A DNA stretch of 64,000 nucleotides. It comes from Palaemon carinicauda (lineage: Eukaryota > Arthropoda > Malacostraca > Decapoda > Palaemonidae). The first letter of the stretch is position 1. Each line of letters opens with the position of its first letter. Below are positions 39,421-49,357 of this stretch, piece by piece. The position numbers and the translations under genes were made by a program. A model generated the notes under the pieces. The model ran no database searches, was not told where the DNA came from, and saw only the letters and a program-made list of their open reading frames with translations. The stretch lies in the NCBI RefSeq assembly GCF_036898095.1, contig NC_090728.1, positions 84,278,219-84,342,218 of the forward strand, in the 5' to 3' direction.

Positions 39421-41548
39421 CGTTCCAGAGGCGGTGCATTACATTTGCGCGCATTGCCCCTACAATTGCGCTCTAAAACTATTACCATTGCGCGCATCTT
39501 TCCATTACTATTGCGCGCATGCATTTCTCAGGGTATTCCAGTAATCCCTGTTGTCAAACCCATTCCAAAGAGAACGTTAGTTCTTCAGATGTCAATGAAT
39601 TTCAATGGATTTTAAGGTAGTTAAATTCTATTTATCTTTTTTTTTTCTTTTGCAAGGGGTTTTCATGTCAATGCATAATAATAGTTGTTGGCTCAACTAA
39701 TTTTATGCCAGTTACATTCAATGTAGCTTTATTGTTTTTCATTTCCCTACGAAGTTTTTTTTTTTTCAGGAGTCGATGTTTAGGTTACCGGTAAATACAG
39801 ATTACATACAAGACATTTATTCACAAGAATGTTTATTATAATAAAAAATGAGATACATTTATGTATATATATAAATGAAAAACAAACTTAACAGATGTCT
39901 GTTCGTGCTGAATATCTAAAACCAATAGCCTTCAAAAACTGATATCGATTATGTTCCCCTTCCTGCATCTTGTTGAATTGATCCATTAGATAAGTAGTCT
40001 TTTCTCTCTCGCTTCGTCTTAGAACTGCAGGTGTGCCAAGCCCTCGCAATTTAATGTATGTTGTTGTTTGGATTTTTAAGATGTTATCTAAAAACACAGA
40101 AATTGATGGGTGAGGTGAATAAAATTGCTCATTGTAATGAGCATGGAACGATTCGGGGCCATTTGTTGTTCGACGTGCTTCAACTGACGGTCGTGATGCC
40201 CATAGAATTGGAGGATATAATGCCTCCGGAAGGATGTAATTGTCAACAACGTAATCTGCAAACTTAACACAGCGCTGATCATCTGGAATGTTTGCCATGA
40301 GTTCCTCAGCAAAACTGTCACCAACTTCCGCAGGATCAAGAAATGCTAAACCAAAAAACTGAGTTAGCCACAAGCCTATTTCCGATTCCTTGTCTTTATA
40401 TTCAGAACTGAGGCCTATTTTCTGAATTTTTCTCCACCAGCTTTGGCCTAGATGGAATCTACAACACTGTATTATTACATTTGGGAATATAGACCTAAAT
40501 GCATTATGCATAGCTACTTCAAAATCAATGTGAACGAGACTAGGTTTAAATTCAAGATTTCTATCTGTACACAAGGTGGAGATCATGCTAAGCAATGTAG
40601 AGTAAATTTCTTCGGATTTCGATGGTAATAAAGCAAACACAAGAGGTACATAGTGTCCCAGATTAAATCCATGAATAGTGTACAATTGCTCAAAATATTT
40701 TGGACAGCACTTGAAAGTTCCGTCCACAAAAATTTCACTAACTTTTGTACACAGTGCGAGGAGATTTGAATTGCATGACAATATTATAATTCCATGTTCT
40801 TTACTATTAAGCAAACAGAATTTTTCTTTCTTATTAGTTTCCAATTCCATGACGTCAAGAGCATCGTGAACATTCTCTCTAGATTTGGGTAAAGTTGGAA
40901 ACTTTGTACGTCTTTTCCTGTAGATTGCCATTGTTAAATTTTTCAGATCTTTCACTTCCAGACTTTCGTCATCAACACACTGTAATTCGCTTCGAACTAT
41001 TTTCATAGGTCTCGTGCTAATGTCATCAAACGCTTTCCTCTTCACAGATGCTCGGATAGCTTGAAGTTCAACTTTTTTGCTTTCTATCTCATGTGAGTGA
41101 ATACACGTTCCACTGATTATAGTTGTACAGCTATCATCGGTTCTTAGCCTTCCTTTGCAGGTTTTCACTGTACAACGCCATGAAATTTCCGATGATTTAA
41201 GAATTCTGTCGATTCTGTATGTATATCCATCGTGAATCAAGGATTTCTTTCCTTTCTCGGTTTCAGATAGTGTGAATTCCATGATGCTAATTTCGGACTA
41301 AAAGAGAGAGCTATTGAAACTAACGTATCTTAATTCGAGTGAATGCATCTTATAAACTGTGAACTGTCATGGTGTCCGAAAGTGCTCGTTATCTTATCAA
41401 AACCATATGTAATAGGGTAGTTTGACAAGAAATGGCTGAAAGAAAAGAGGGGAAAAGAGGCGCGCAACTGTAATAAATTTCAGCGCGCAATCGTAACACT
41501 TCTTAATCCCTAAATGCGCGCAAATGTAATGCGCCCTCCAGAGGAACG
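39421..41548 (-). mobile_element. MULE-type DNA transposon inserted in the DIRS 3' region
   Basis: Inverted ends start cgttccagaggcggtgcatt on the left and cgttcctctggagggcgcat on the right (complement). Behind each tip lie several spaced copies of ATTGCGCGC/TTGCGCGC (three or four per side), which look like transposase binding sites. The interior holds one intact transposase frame. A 9-bp target duplication, expected for MULEs, could not be fixed. Confidence 0.8.
39888..41282 (-). CDS. MULE transposase with N-terminal FLYWCH zinc finger
   Basis: This is an uninterrupted 464-codon frame. Residues 1-65 form a FLYWCH finger (F...EKGKKSLIHDGYTYR, W-x-C, C-K-G-R-L-x-T, H-S-H), a DNA-binding module. 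The catalytic domain starts near 180: VDGTFKCCP (first Asp, about 185), HIDFEVAMHNAF (second Asp, about 250), CRFHLGQSWWRK (about 276), then NGPESFHAHYN near 375. This layout matches the Phantom-like MULEs of animals (family knowledge). The enzyme would cut and paste the element through its inverted ends. With intact frame and recognisable ends this copy may be autonomous. No intron is required. Confidence 0.85.
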   Translation of the reverse strand: MEFTLSETEKGKKSLIHDGYTYRIDRILKSSEISWRCTVKTCKGRLRTDDSCTTIISGTCIHSHEIESKKVELQAIRASVKRKAFDDISTRPMKIVRSELQCVDDESLEVKDLKNLTMAIYRKRRTKFPTLPKSRENVHDALDVMELETNKKEKFCLLNSKEHGIIILSCNSNLLALCTKVSEIFVDGTFKCCPKYFEQLYTIHGFNLGHYVPLVFALLPSKSEEIYSTLLSMISTLCTDRNLEFKPSLVHIDFEVAMHNAFRSIFPNVIIQCCRFHLGQSWWRKIQKIGLSSEYKDKESEIGLWLTQFFGLAFLDPAEVGDSFAEELMANIPDDQRCVKFADYVVDNYILPEALYPPILWASRPSVEARRTTNGPESFHAHYNEQFYSPHPSISVFLDNILKIQTTTYIKLRGLGTPAVLRRSEREKTTYLMDQFNKMQEGEHNRYQFLKAIGFRYSARTDIC

Positions 41549-41731
41549 TCAGTCTTTTAAAATTAAAACACATCATGCTCTAGGCATGCGGCACTCGTGT
41601 GACGACTATGACATTTAACCTGGGAGAAGAACAGTATATGAAAAAGCACTAAGTGTCTTTGAAATCACTACGTATCACGCGAGGGTCAACATAGGCACCC
41701 GAGGAGTTAGAGTCCCAAGTAACTCACTGTT
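41549..41731 (-). other. DIRS 3' non-coding region (proximal part)
   Basis: The minus strand gaacagtgagttacttggga resembles plus-strand gaacagtgcactaattggga at 61147 in the second DIRS fragment, which shows it is DIRS sequence adjoining the recombinase gene. Confidence 0.65.
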
Positions 41732-42790
41732 CTATGCAGAGTTAGGTGCAGGTTTCATAACACTACCTGCGGCTACCACAAAATGTTTGACTTCATGCAC
41801 TTGTTTCGCATAATGTTTGAAGAAAACACGCAAGGATTTCCAGCCTGTGAAACTCTTAAGGCTCTCGAAATCCATACTCTGAAAGAAATTCAGAGACGAT
41901 GCAACTTTTCTAGGATCGTGACCGGCGGGTGTACTGTCAGGATCCGCTCTGCGAATGAAGTAGGTGATTTTCGCTCTTAGTTGTTTCAGTGACAGGTCGC
42001 TGCCCGATGTTTCTCCTTTGAAGAGTTGGCCTCCACCAAAGTCCGAAGTTCTACGAAGATAGACATTGAGGCTCTCTACTGGACACAGAGAGGCATCTTC
42101 TTTCAGGGGGCATATTCTCCAAGGGCCCCATCTTTTGGTGGGTAATTCGTTTTTGGCGAGAAACGTCGGATCCGGGAAGAGGGTAAGGTCACCTGAATCT
42201 GTAAACAGAATGTGGTCCTCGTCCCTTGATAATGCCACTATTTCGCTGACTCAGGCTCCTGAGGCAAGAGCAAAAAGAAAAATAACTTTTTGAGTCAGAT
42301 CCTTGAGAGGGCACGAATCATTGTCCAAGTTGGAGGCAAAATGGAGCACCTTGTCCAGGGACCAGGAGATCGGTTTTGGTGGGGGTGCTGGGCGTAGACG
42401 AGCGCATGCTTTCGGCAGTTTATTGAAGATGTCGTTGGACAGATCAATCTGGAAGGCATACATCAGTGGTCTAGTCAAGGCCGATTTGCAAGTAGAAATC
42501 GTGTTGGCTGCCAAGCCCTGTCCATGAAGGTGAATAAAGAAGGACATGCAAAAATCGATGGTGATTTCCGTAGGATTTTTTGCCTTGACGAATGAGACCC
42601 ATTTTCTCCAGGATGATTTGTATTGCCGTCGTGTGGATTCGGTCTTGTATTCCTCGAGGAAGTCTAGACTTTTCTTCGAGATCCCAAACCTTTTCTTCGC
42701 GGCTAGGGAGAGAAAATCATGAGATGAAGGTCCCTGACTTTCGATGATGAAGCGAAGACAGTCGACTTCTGTACTTGCTGGGAGAGAACT
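41732..42790 (-). pseudogene. DIRS tyrosine recombinase, stop at the expected catalytic Arg
   Basis: The N-terminal SAM-like part reads KSLDFLEEYKTESTRRQYKS and WVSFVKAKNPTEITIDFCMS. The catalytic part has ASGA-stop-VSEIVALS at 42251-42253, where the first arginine of tyrosine recombinases is expected. HDPRK supplies the H-x-x-R box and KHYAKQV the putative nucleophilic Tyr near the C-terminus, ending at 41732. The codon at the Arg position is TGA. Reading frame is otherwise maintained on both sides. The enzyme would integrate the circular DIRS DNA without target duplication. The upstream start overlaps the RT/RNase H/methylase frame, as is common in DIRS. Confidence 0.8.
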
Positions 42791-43930
42791 GGGCCCGGGA
42801 GAGGGATCAGCGTGGGCTGCAGCTCCAGGACCAAGGGGTACCAATTGCTCCGGGGCCACTTGGGAGCCACTAGGGCCGCTGTCCCTTTGAAGGTTCTCAG
42901 CTTGGAGAGGACTTTCAGCAGAAGGTTGGTGGGAGGGAACAGGTAGATCTTGGACCATCTGTTCCAGTCCAGTGACATAGCGTCCACTACTTCTGCCTTG
43001 GGGTCCTCGTACGGGGCCACATATCGAGGAAGTTGATTGTTGTCGCTCGTTGCGAAGAGATCGATCTGAAGTTCTGGGACTTGGTGAGAGATGAAGGAGA
43101 ATGATCTTGCGTCTAGAGACCATTCCGACTCTATCGGGTTTGTTCGAGATAGAGCATCCGATGTCACGTTGCGGAATCCTTGTAGGTGAACTGCAGACAG
43201 GTGCCACTTCTTCTTCTCTGCCAGACGGAAGATTGGGAGAAGCACCTGATTTATCTGGGGCGATCTTGAGCCTTGGCGATTGAGACATCGAACTACCACC
43301 GAGTTGTCTAGGGTTAGACGAATATGGATCGAGGGAGGCGGGGAGAGTTTCTTCAGAGTTAGAAGGACCGCCATGGCCTCCAAGATGTTGATGTGAAACG
43401 TCTTGAATAGGGGAGACCATGTGCCTTGAGCCTGTTTTTGGTGGGAGTGACCTCCCCAACCCTCCAGCGAGGCGTCCGTGTGGATGTTGAGTGATGGAGG
43501 TGGGTGTTGAAGAGGGATGGACCTTTTCAGGGCCTTTGCTTCCGACCACGGCTTGAGGAGCAGCCGAAGTCTGTTTGGGAGCCGTCTCTTGAGGTCTCTT
43601 CGAGCGATGGATGCGGAATGTCTCCAGACTCCCGCGGCATCCTTTAGCTGTGCACGTAGCACTGGGTTTGTCACTGAGGCGAACTGTAGAGAGCCTAGAA
43701 CTCGTTCCTGCTGACGTCTTGAGATCCGTTTGGATTTCAGCAGTTGCTTGACAGACCCTGCTATTTCCTTCCTTTTCTTCTGGGGGATGGAAAGGCGGTG
43801 TGACTGAAGGTTCCACTGGATTCCTAACCATTGGAACTTCTGAGCTGAAGAGAGGCGAGATTTCTTCGTGTTTATCTTGAATTCCAGGTGTTCTAGGAAC
43901 TGGATGACTTTTTGCAGGATTTTAAACAAT
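42703..43930 (-). pseudogene. DIRS RNase H and methylase-like domains
   Basis: The frame is coding from about 43930 leftwards: FKINTKKSRLSSAQKFQWLG (end of RT), NIHTDASLEGWGGHS (RNase H first Asp), TLDNSVVVRCLNRQG, and HLQGFRNVTSDALSR. It then has LQIDLFATSDNNQLPRYV, DPKAEVVDAMSLDW, YLFPP and VAPKWPRSNWYP, the Dam-type methylase-like domain known from DIRS elements. Its first ~115 codons (43930-44310) are out of frame with the reverse transcriptase and are not coding. A frameshift near 43925 separates it from the RT frame. Confidence 0.75.
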
Positions 43931-44640
43931 CCGCGGGCGATGGAGCCCAGACTAGCCAGTCGTCGAGGTAGGCCATCACCTGGACGTCTCGGAGGCGCAG
44001 CTGTTGAACGATGGCATCCGCCAGCTTTGTGAAGATCCGAGGGGCCACATTGAGGCTGAAGGGCATGGCCCTGAAGGCGTAGCTTTTCCTTTGGAGTCGA
44101 AATCCTAGGTAGGAGGAAGCGTGGTGGTTCATTGGAACGTGCCAATAGGCATCCGCCAGGTCTATGGAGACCGTGTAGGAACCTTGAGGCAGAAGGGTCC
44201 TTATCTGTTGAATAGTCAGCATCTTGAACTTGTTGTTCGCTATGAACTTGTTGAGGGGGGATAAGTCTAGAATGACTCTGAGCTTGTCGGAGTCCTTCTT
44301 GGGGACGCAAAACAGTCTCCCTTGGAACCTGGTTGACTTTACCCTCCTTATCACCTTCTTGTTCAAGAGATCTAGGACATATTCTTCCAGAAGGGGGTTG
44401 ATTGTTGGAAGAATTGCTGGAAGGTTGGGGGTGGTTGAGTCCAACTCCAGCCTAGACCCTTCTTGACGATGCTGTGTGCCCAGGGATCGAAGGTCCAACG
44501 ATCCTGGAATTGGCGGAGTCTTCTTCCCACCGGAAGCACTTCATTGCTTCTGGTGTCCCGAGGGTTTACTGCCTCGGCCGCTAGCTCCCCTTCCTCCTCT
44601 GCCTCTGGAGGGACGGCGAGATGCGTCTCTGCCTGCACCT
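43893..44640 (-). pseudogene. DIRS reverse transcriptase (two frames)
   Basis: One frame (about 44390-44640) gives VGRRLRQFQDRWTFDPWAHS, the usual lead-in to DIRS RT. After a frameshift near 44390 the second frame gives GRLFCVPKKDSDKLRVILDL, YTVSIDLADAYWHVPMN (first catalytic Asp), RAMPFSLNVAPRIF and VMAYLDDWLVWA (Y-x-D-D box). The frame then runs off at 43893. Reverse transcription by DIRS produces circular DNA. Two frameshifts make the gene non-functional as sequenced. Confidence 0.8.
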
Positions 44641-46505
44641 CTGCTTGAGCCTCTACCTTTGGGACGAAAGGTAGTCGTCTGTTGTTCGAAAGCAGGGGTG
44701 AAAACCGGCGACTGGGACAAGACCGGTTGGGTGACCAGCTGAAAGGTTTGCTGTGGCTGAGCAGCCACTTGGGGAGTAGCGGGTCCCGGAAACTGCCGTC
44801 TCTGTTGACGTTGCTGGGGTTTTTGCTTGGAGGATTTCCTCTTAGGTTGAGGGCCGTCGTCCTGAGAGGATTTCCTCTTATTCGACATGCCCCACTTGTG
44901 GAGAAGGTTCCTGTTCTCTGTGGCGGCCTTGTCGGTGATCTCTTTCACAAGGTCAGAGGGAAAGAGGTGCTTACCCCAGATGTTGGAGGAAATCAGCCTC
45001 CGGGGTTCATGTCTCACTGTGGCACTTGAGAACACGAATTCACGACAGGCTCTCCGAGCCTTCATGAAGCTGTACAAGTCCTTAACTACAGTCGCCAAAT
45101 GCGTTTTGGCGAGCACCATGTAGTGGTCGGGGACTCTAGTGTCACCGGCCATGACGTCAAGCTGTACCTGGAGGGACATGGATGTGGCGAGCCTTTCCTT
45201 CGTGTCTTGTTCCCGACGAAGGAGATGGTCATTAAGTTTCGGGAGGTCTTCCTTAAACTGACGTCCGGCAACGTCAGGATCTAGTTTCCCCACCATGAAA
45301 GTATGCTGGACATCTTTCCAGTGTCAAACATTAGGGGGAGTAACCAGGGAGAAGGGTCTGCACTCCTCCAGTGCAGGGCAAGGTTTCTCTTCTTCCACTG
45401 CCTTGTGTACCGCAGCGAAGGCCTTTTCCATGAAGGGGAGGATCGCATCATCTGGTGCGACGTAGGTAGGGTGCTTCTTGCTCAGCGCCGGAAGCTTTGA
45501 GCAGGTAAAACCCCTACTTTTAAAAGCGTTGGCCAGCATAGCCTGGGCCTTCGGGAGATCGAACACTATCACCTCCTTAGGTTCGGTCTCTTCCTTAGAG
45601 GCAGGTTCGGATCGAAGCCGGACGTAACAGTCCGGATAAGCCTCAAAACTCGGGAAGAACTCCACTTCTTCCAGGGCAACCGAGCCGACCTTCTCACTGA
45701 CGAAGATCCTGCCCGTTGCGATAGGCATATGCTCAGCATACCTCCAGGGGTTGGCGTGCGAGCATGCCGGGAGGTCCTTAACCGAAATCCTTTTCGGCTC
45801 CTTGGAACTTCCCATGGTCCTGATGTATTCGTGTGTTTCACGGAGTTTCTTTTCCATAAGGGCTTCAAGCATACGGAACATCTCCTGGGCGCTAGTTGGG
45901 ATGGGGTCCGGGGTGGCGGAGGTAGACGGGAGTGATACTTCCGTCGGTGTAGGAGTTGGGGTGGTGGTGGAAGGCGGAGCGACCTCTTGCTCCGACTCAG
46001 CGTATTCCACTCGGTCTTCCTCATAGTCCAATTCTTCGGCCATGAGGTTCCTCTCCGTTGTCTCCGACACCTCCGACATACGCTCCGCGTTGTCGGTATC
46101 CAGGCGACACTCGTGCATGGACTGGGCCATGACTACATCGGGTTCCACCGTGATCTGGACGGTGGGGATCTGATCCTTGGGGACCTCAGAGTCTGGGGAT
46201 GCCTTCGGGAACAGTAAGGCCCTCAAGTCTTCAGTGGCAAGGTATGGTCCAGTGGCGTTCTTCTGGAAGCCACGCACCCATTTGCGTAGCTTCTCTCGAG
46301 AAGCGTCCCTAACCTCCGCTGAGGGAGGGTTATTGAACACCTCGACCAGGCGGTCCTGGCAGACCGTACAGTTCTGCGGGTCCCAAAACTTCAGATCACC
46401 TCTCTTGTTGGCACAAGGGGCGTGAGTCCTACACGCCGTGTGCCCATAAAAGTGCGGGCGCTTCACTCCACAGAAGCCGTGGTCGCACTTCACGTGCTCC
46501 TCCTG
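44541..46505 (-). pseudogene. DIRS ORF1 (Gag-like), interrupted by one TGA
   Basis: The first part (46493-45327) has a Cys/His cluster (CDHGFCGVKRPHFYGHTACR, HAPCANK, CTVCQ), an acidic middle and a SLPACSHANPW-like segment. An in-frame TGA at 45324-45326 follows, and the same frame continues through HWKDVQHTFMVGKLDPDVAG, helical sequence and an Arg/Gly/Gln-rich basic tail to 44541. No ATG precedes the Cys cluster. A good splice acceptor (TTTCTCTTACAG, minus strand ending near 46506) suggests that the start codon lies in an upstream exon. ORF1 of DIRS is thought to be the structural protein. Confidence 0.7.
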
Positions 46506-46510
46506 TAAGA

Positions 46511-48344
46511 GAAAGAGAACATGAGTATGGGGGAGTCATAAGAATGACTTCTATTCTAAAGTTAAATATTAAAGGATTAATCTTTAACTTAATATTAAGT
46601 GGTATAAACAATGTGATGTTTAGAGAATGGGCGCAAAAGAAGGAGATAGACACATACTCCATGTAACCCGCCCGGCTGGTTACCGTAACCTTATCCATAG
46701 ACAATTAGTTGTGACCGAGGGCACAGGACAGAATTCTACATAGAATGCCAGGAAGGCAGCGGGAATTCTAGTGGGAATTGCCAAGGATATAAAACTGGGA
46801 CTAAGGCCACTCAGACCATAGAATTGGGAACGTAGAAGATCCCATAGGGTAACGGTTTCCGGCAACCAGCCGTGCTAGGATACACACAGCATGCTGGAAA
46901 TTTGTGATATGCAAGAAGACAGCATGGTTATTAATAGAACGGTAAGATAATACCTATCTATTTATGTAGTCAAACCATCTGGTTGCAATGTAGGGCTATC
47001 AGCATGAGATGATAGCTAGTAGAAGGGGTGCAAGTCGCTTTGACGCCTCCGGAAGGCTCCGGCAGACCGACGGCATGCCGGAGGCCGCTCCAGCAGAGTT
47101 TCTGGCATTAGGGAAGACAAATATATAAGTCAGGGGTAATACCAGGATGGCGGCCGCCGGCACAACGGCGGCACCCCGGCGGGGAGCGGCGGCTCCGGCA
47201 GTCGAAGGTTGCCGGCTTGGTGACAGGGACAAGGAAAGGGCTATAGCAGAAGCGGACTGCCGGCAGTGGATGCCGGCACTCCGGGGGCCGGACCGGTGGA
47301 CGGACGACCGAAGCTATGAGGTATGAGGGAAGGCCATCGGCTGGACGCCGACGGGAGGCGGCAGTCCCCCGGCACACGGAGGACTGACGGCCCAGGGGGC
47401 AAGGAATGTGTCACCAAGGGTGGGAGGTGGGTATCACCGACAGGGGAGGCGGCAAGGGACCGGCACCAGGATAGTGAAAGAGACAGAAGGAGGGATGTAG
47501 GGGTACGGCCACGGACCCCAAGACATCCCACCTGAGTGGGTGTACCCATGATAGAGGCTAGCCCTATCACCCAGAAGCAGGGGCCGCAGACGGCCGGGAG
47601 CCAGGGTAGCCCAAGGGAGGGCTAGGGAACACCCAAGAGGGGGGAGAACCCCTGCGGACAAAACGCATCTAGTGGCTAACCCCATAGGACACTATGAAGG
47701 GTATATGTACCAGAGCGGACTGCACACAGGAGCTCAAGGTAGTCCTATCACTCCACCCTAAGGAGGAGTTGTAGGACAGGGGACAGACGGGTATAGACTA
47801 ACCTAAGTATAGGCTAGGCCATACAAGAGATAGGTGGGGAGGGGAGAAGAAGAAGGGTCTTCTATGGAGGAGGCTCTGTACCAAAGCAGCCACCAAGGAA
47901 GGGAGGACGCTCCCTAGCCTAAGGTAAGGCAGCCTGTCTGAGAACGGTGCATGGGTATCGTTTCAGCAAGGCACAGAACTAACTCCCCCCAAGCCTAACC
48001 TAGAGCAGGGATGTTACACCCTGAACTAGGAAGGATGGAAGACGTATCGCTATTGCAGGAAAGGTCGGAAACCTAGCCCCAGCAATAGAGGAAGGACATG
48101 CCGTTCCTCATTCTCGGACGCGACCCTAAGGGGGGGATCATTCCCTTAGGGAGGACAGAGAAGCGATAGATACTCTGATATGAGCTTGATCCCCTTACGT
48201 GGTAGGGGGAGCAAGACTACACAGAGGGGATGCCCTAAGGCAGGGGGTGAAGGAAGCACATAGGGGTCCTACATGTAGGTTAGGTTAGATAGGCACACTA
48301 TCTAACCTATCCCCTATATGGTCCCTGAAGGCGAAAACACTTGC
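46511..48344 (-). other. DIRS 5' region, GC-rich, no genes
   Basis: 46511-46990 is AT-rich with an imperfect inverted pair (cccggctggttaccgtaacc at 46670; ggtaacggtttccggcaacc at 46850). 46990-48300 is strikingly G/C-rich and purine-skewed (ggcggccgccggcacaacgg), with short out-of-phase frames on both strands that show no domain. It may include the 5' exon and promoter of the DIRS, or a separate unrecognised insertion. Confidence 0.4.
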
Positions 48345-48349
48345 ATCAC

Positions 48350-49137
48350 TGTCGGGAATTTCGACCTGATCAATCAAAATTCCTGCCATTTGACTCCGCC
48401 TACGACTACGTCAAATTGGAGGGAGAGGAGAAAACTCGCGGGCGAATGAATGTAGTTCAAGACGGGAATGTTTAGAACCAAAAAGAGAAACCGCCTGGTA
48501 GGAAGGCGCTGAGACTAATGAAATCAATTACTAGTAATTAAAGATTAGGAAAAATAACGTCATTCTATTGTAACATGATAAAAAAATCCAATCTAAAAAT
48601 TTAGGTTCAGGACAAATCGCGCCAAAAAAGTGACCTCGGAAGTTGCAAGGCTTGCTCGCCCTCTTTGATCCGACGTCCCCAATCATAGTAAGTCCTATCT
48701 AATTGTTCTCTCTCCCCACGCCTATTGTACCCAGGTCGGTTTCCGTGTAGGTCTTGATAGAGTTGTTGTAAAGTTTTTATCTGTTAATATTTTGTCGATC
48801 CTTGTGCCAGGGGATCAGTGATATTGTGTAAAGCACGTCTAAGGGTCTCGATAAGGGTTTTATCGAGATAACTTTATAAATGTTCAATTAATTTTGTTGA
48901 TATCTTGAGTCCGAAGTGGACATAGTTTTTTTTCGGTCACATGTTTTTGTATGTCAAGTAAAGGTTAATTTTTCATGTTTCTTTCGTATTAGATTATTAT
49001 TTTTATAATAAAACTTGTTTAATTATAGCCATATTCTATTTACTCCCCCGATGGTTTTGTGAAGTTTGTCCCTCAGACCTTGTGACTCAGCCCAGTACAT
49101 CGGACTATTTTGTATAAACCGGTGAAATTTCGCCACA
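48350..49137 (+). repeat. 5' LTR of the BEL/Pao element
   Basis: 788 bp, tgtcgggaatttcgacctga at the start and aaatttcgccaca at the end. It differs from the 3' LTR by scattered substitutions and one A in a poly-A run. An aataaaacttg signal lies near 49008. Confidence 0.93.
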
Positions 49138-49139
49138 TT

Positions 49140-49157
49140 TGGTCCTTCGAACCGGAT
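49140..49157 (+). promoter_or_regulatory. tRNA primer-binding site
   Basis: The text tggtccttcgaaccggat begins 2 nt after the LTR. Its complement ends TTCGAAGGACCA, the T-arm and CCA end of a tRNA. The tRNA species is not identified. Confidence 0.8.
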
Positions 49158-49357
49158 CACAAATGCTTCCCAGAGCCGGACGGGACTAATTAGAATATGA
49201 GCTTTTAAGGGTGGGAGAGAAGTAACAATTATAGGTTCGTCTACGTCCCGATGTGCGATCGCCCACGTGGGTCAGTTTGAGTCCCTGCTTAACGTAAAAT
49301 TACCTTTCTTTCCTTGCCTTGCCAAACCCCCCCAAACGTAAAGTAAAGTTCATTAAG

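Noticed and set aside
43930..44310. First ~115 codons of the 42703-44310 frame as coding
   Set aside because: They are out of phase with the clear reverse transcriptase frame over the same DNA; Arg/Pro/His-rich shadow composition.
46999..47685. Pro/Arg-rich ORFs in the GC-rich block
   Set aside because: Overlapping frames on both strands without domains, as expected from GC-rich DNA with few stops.
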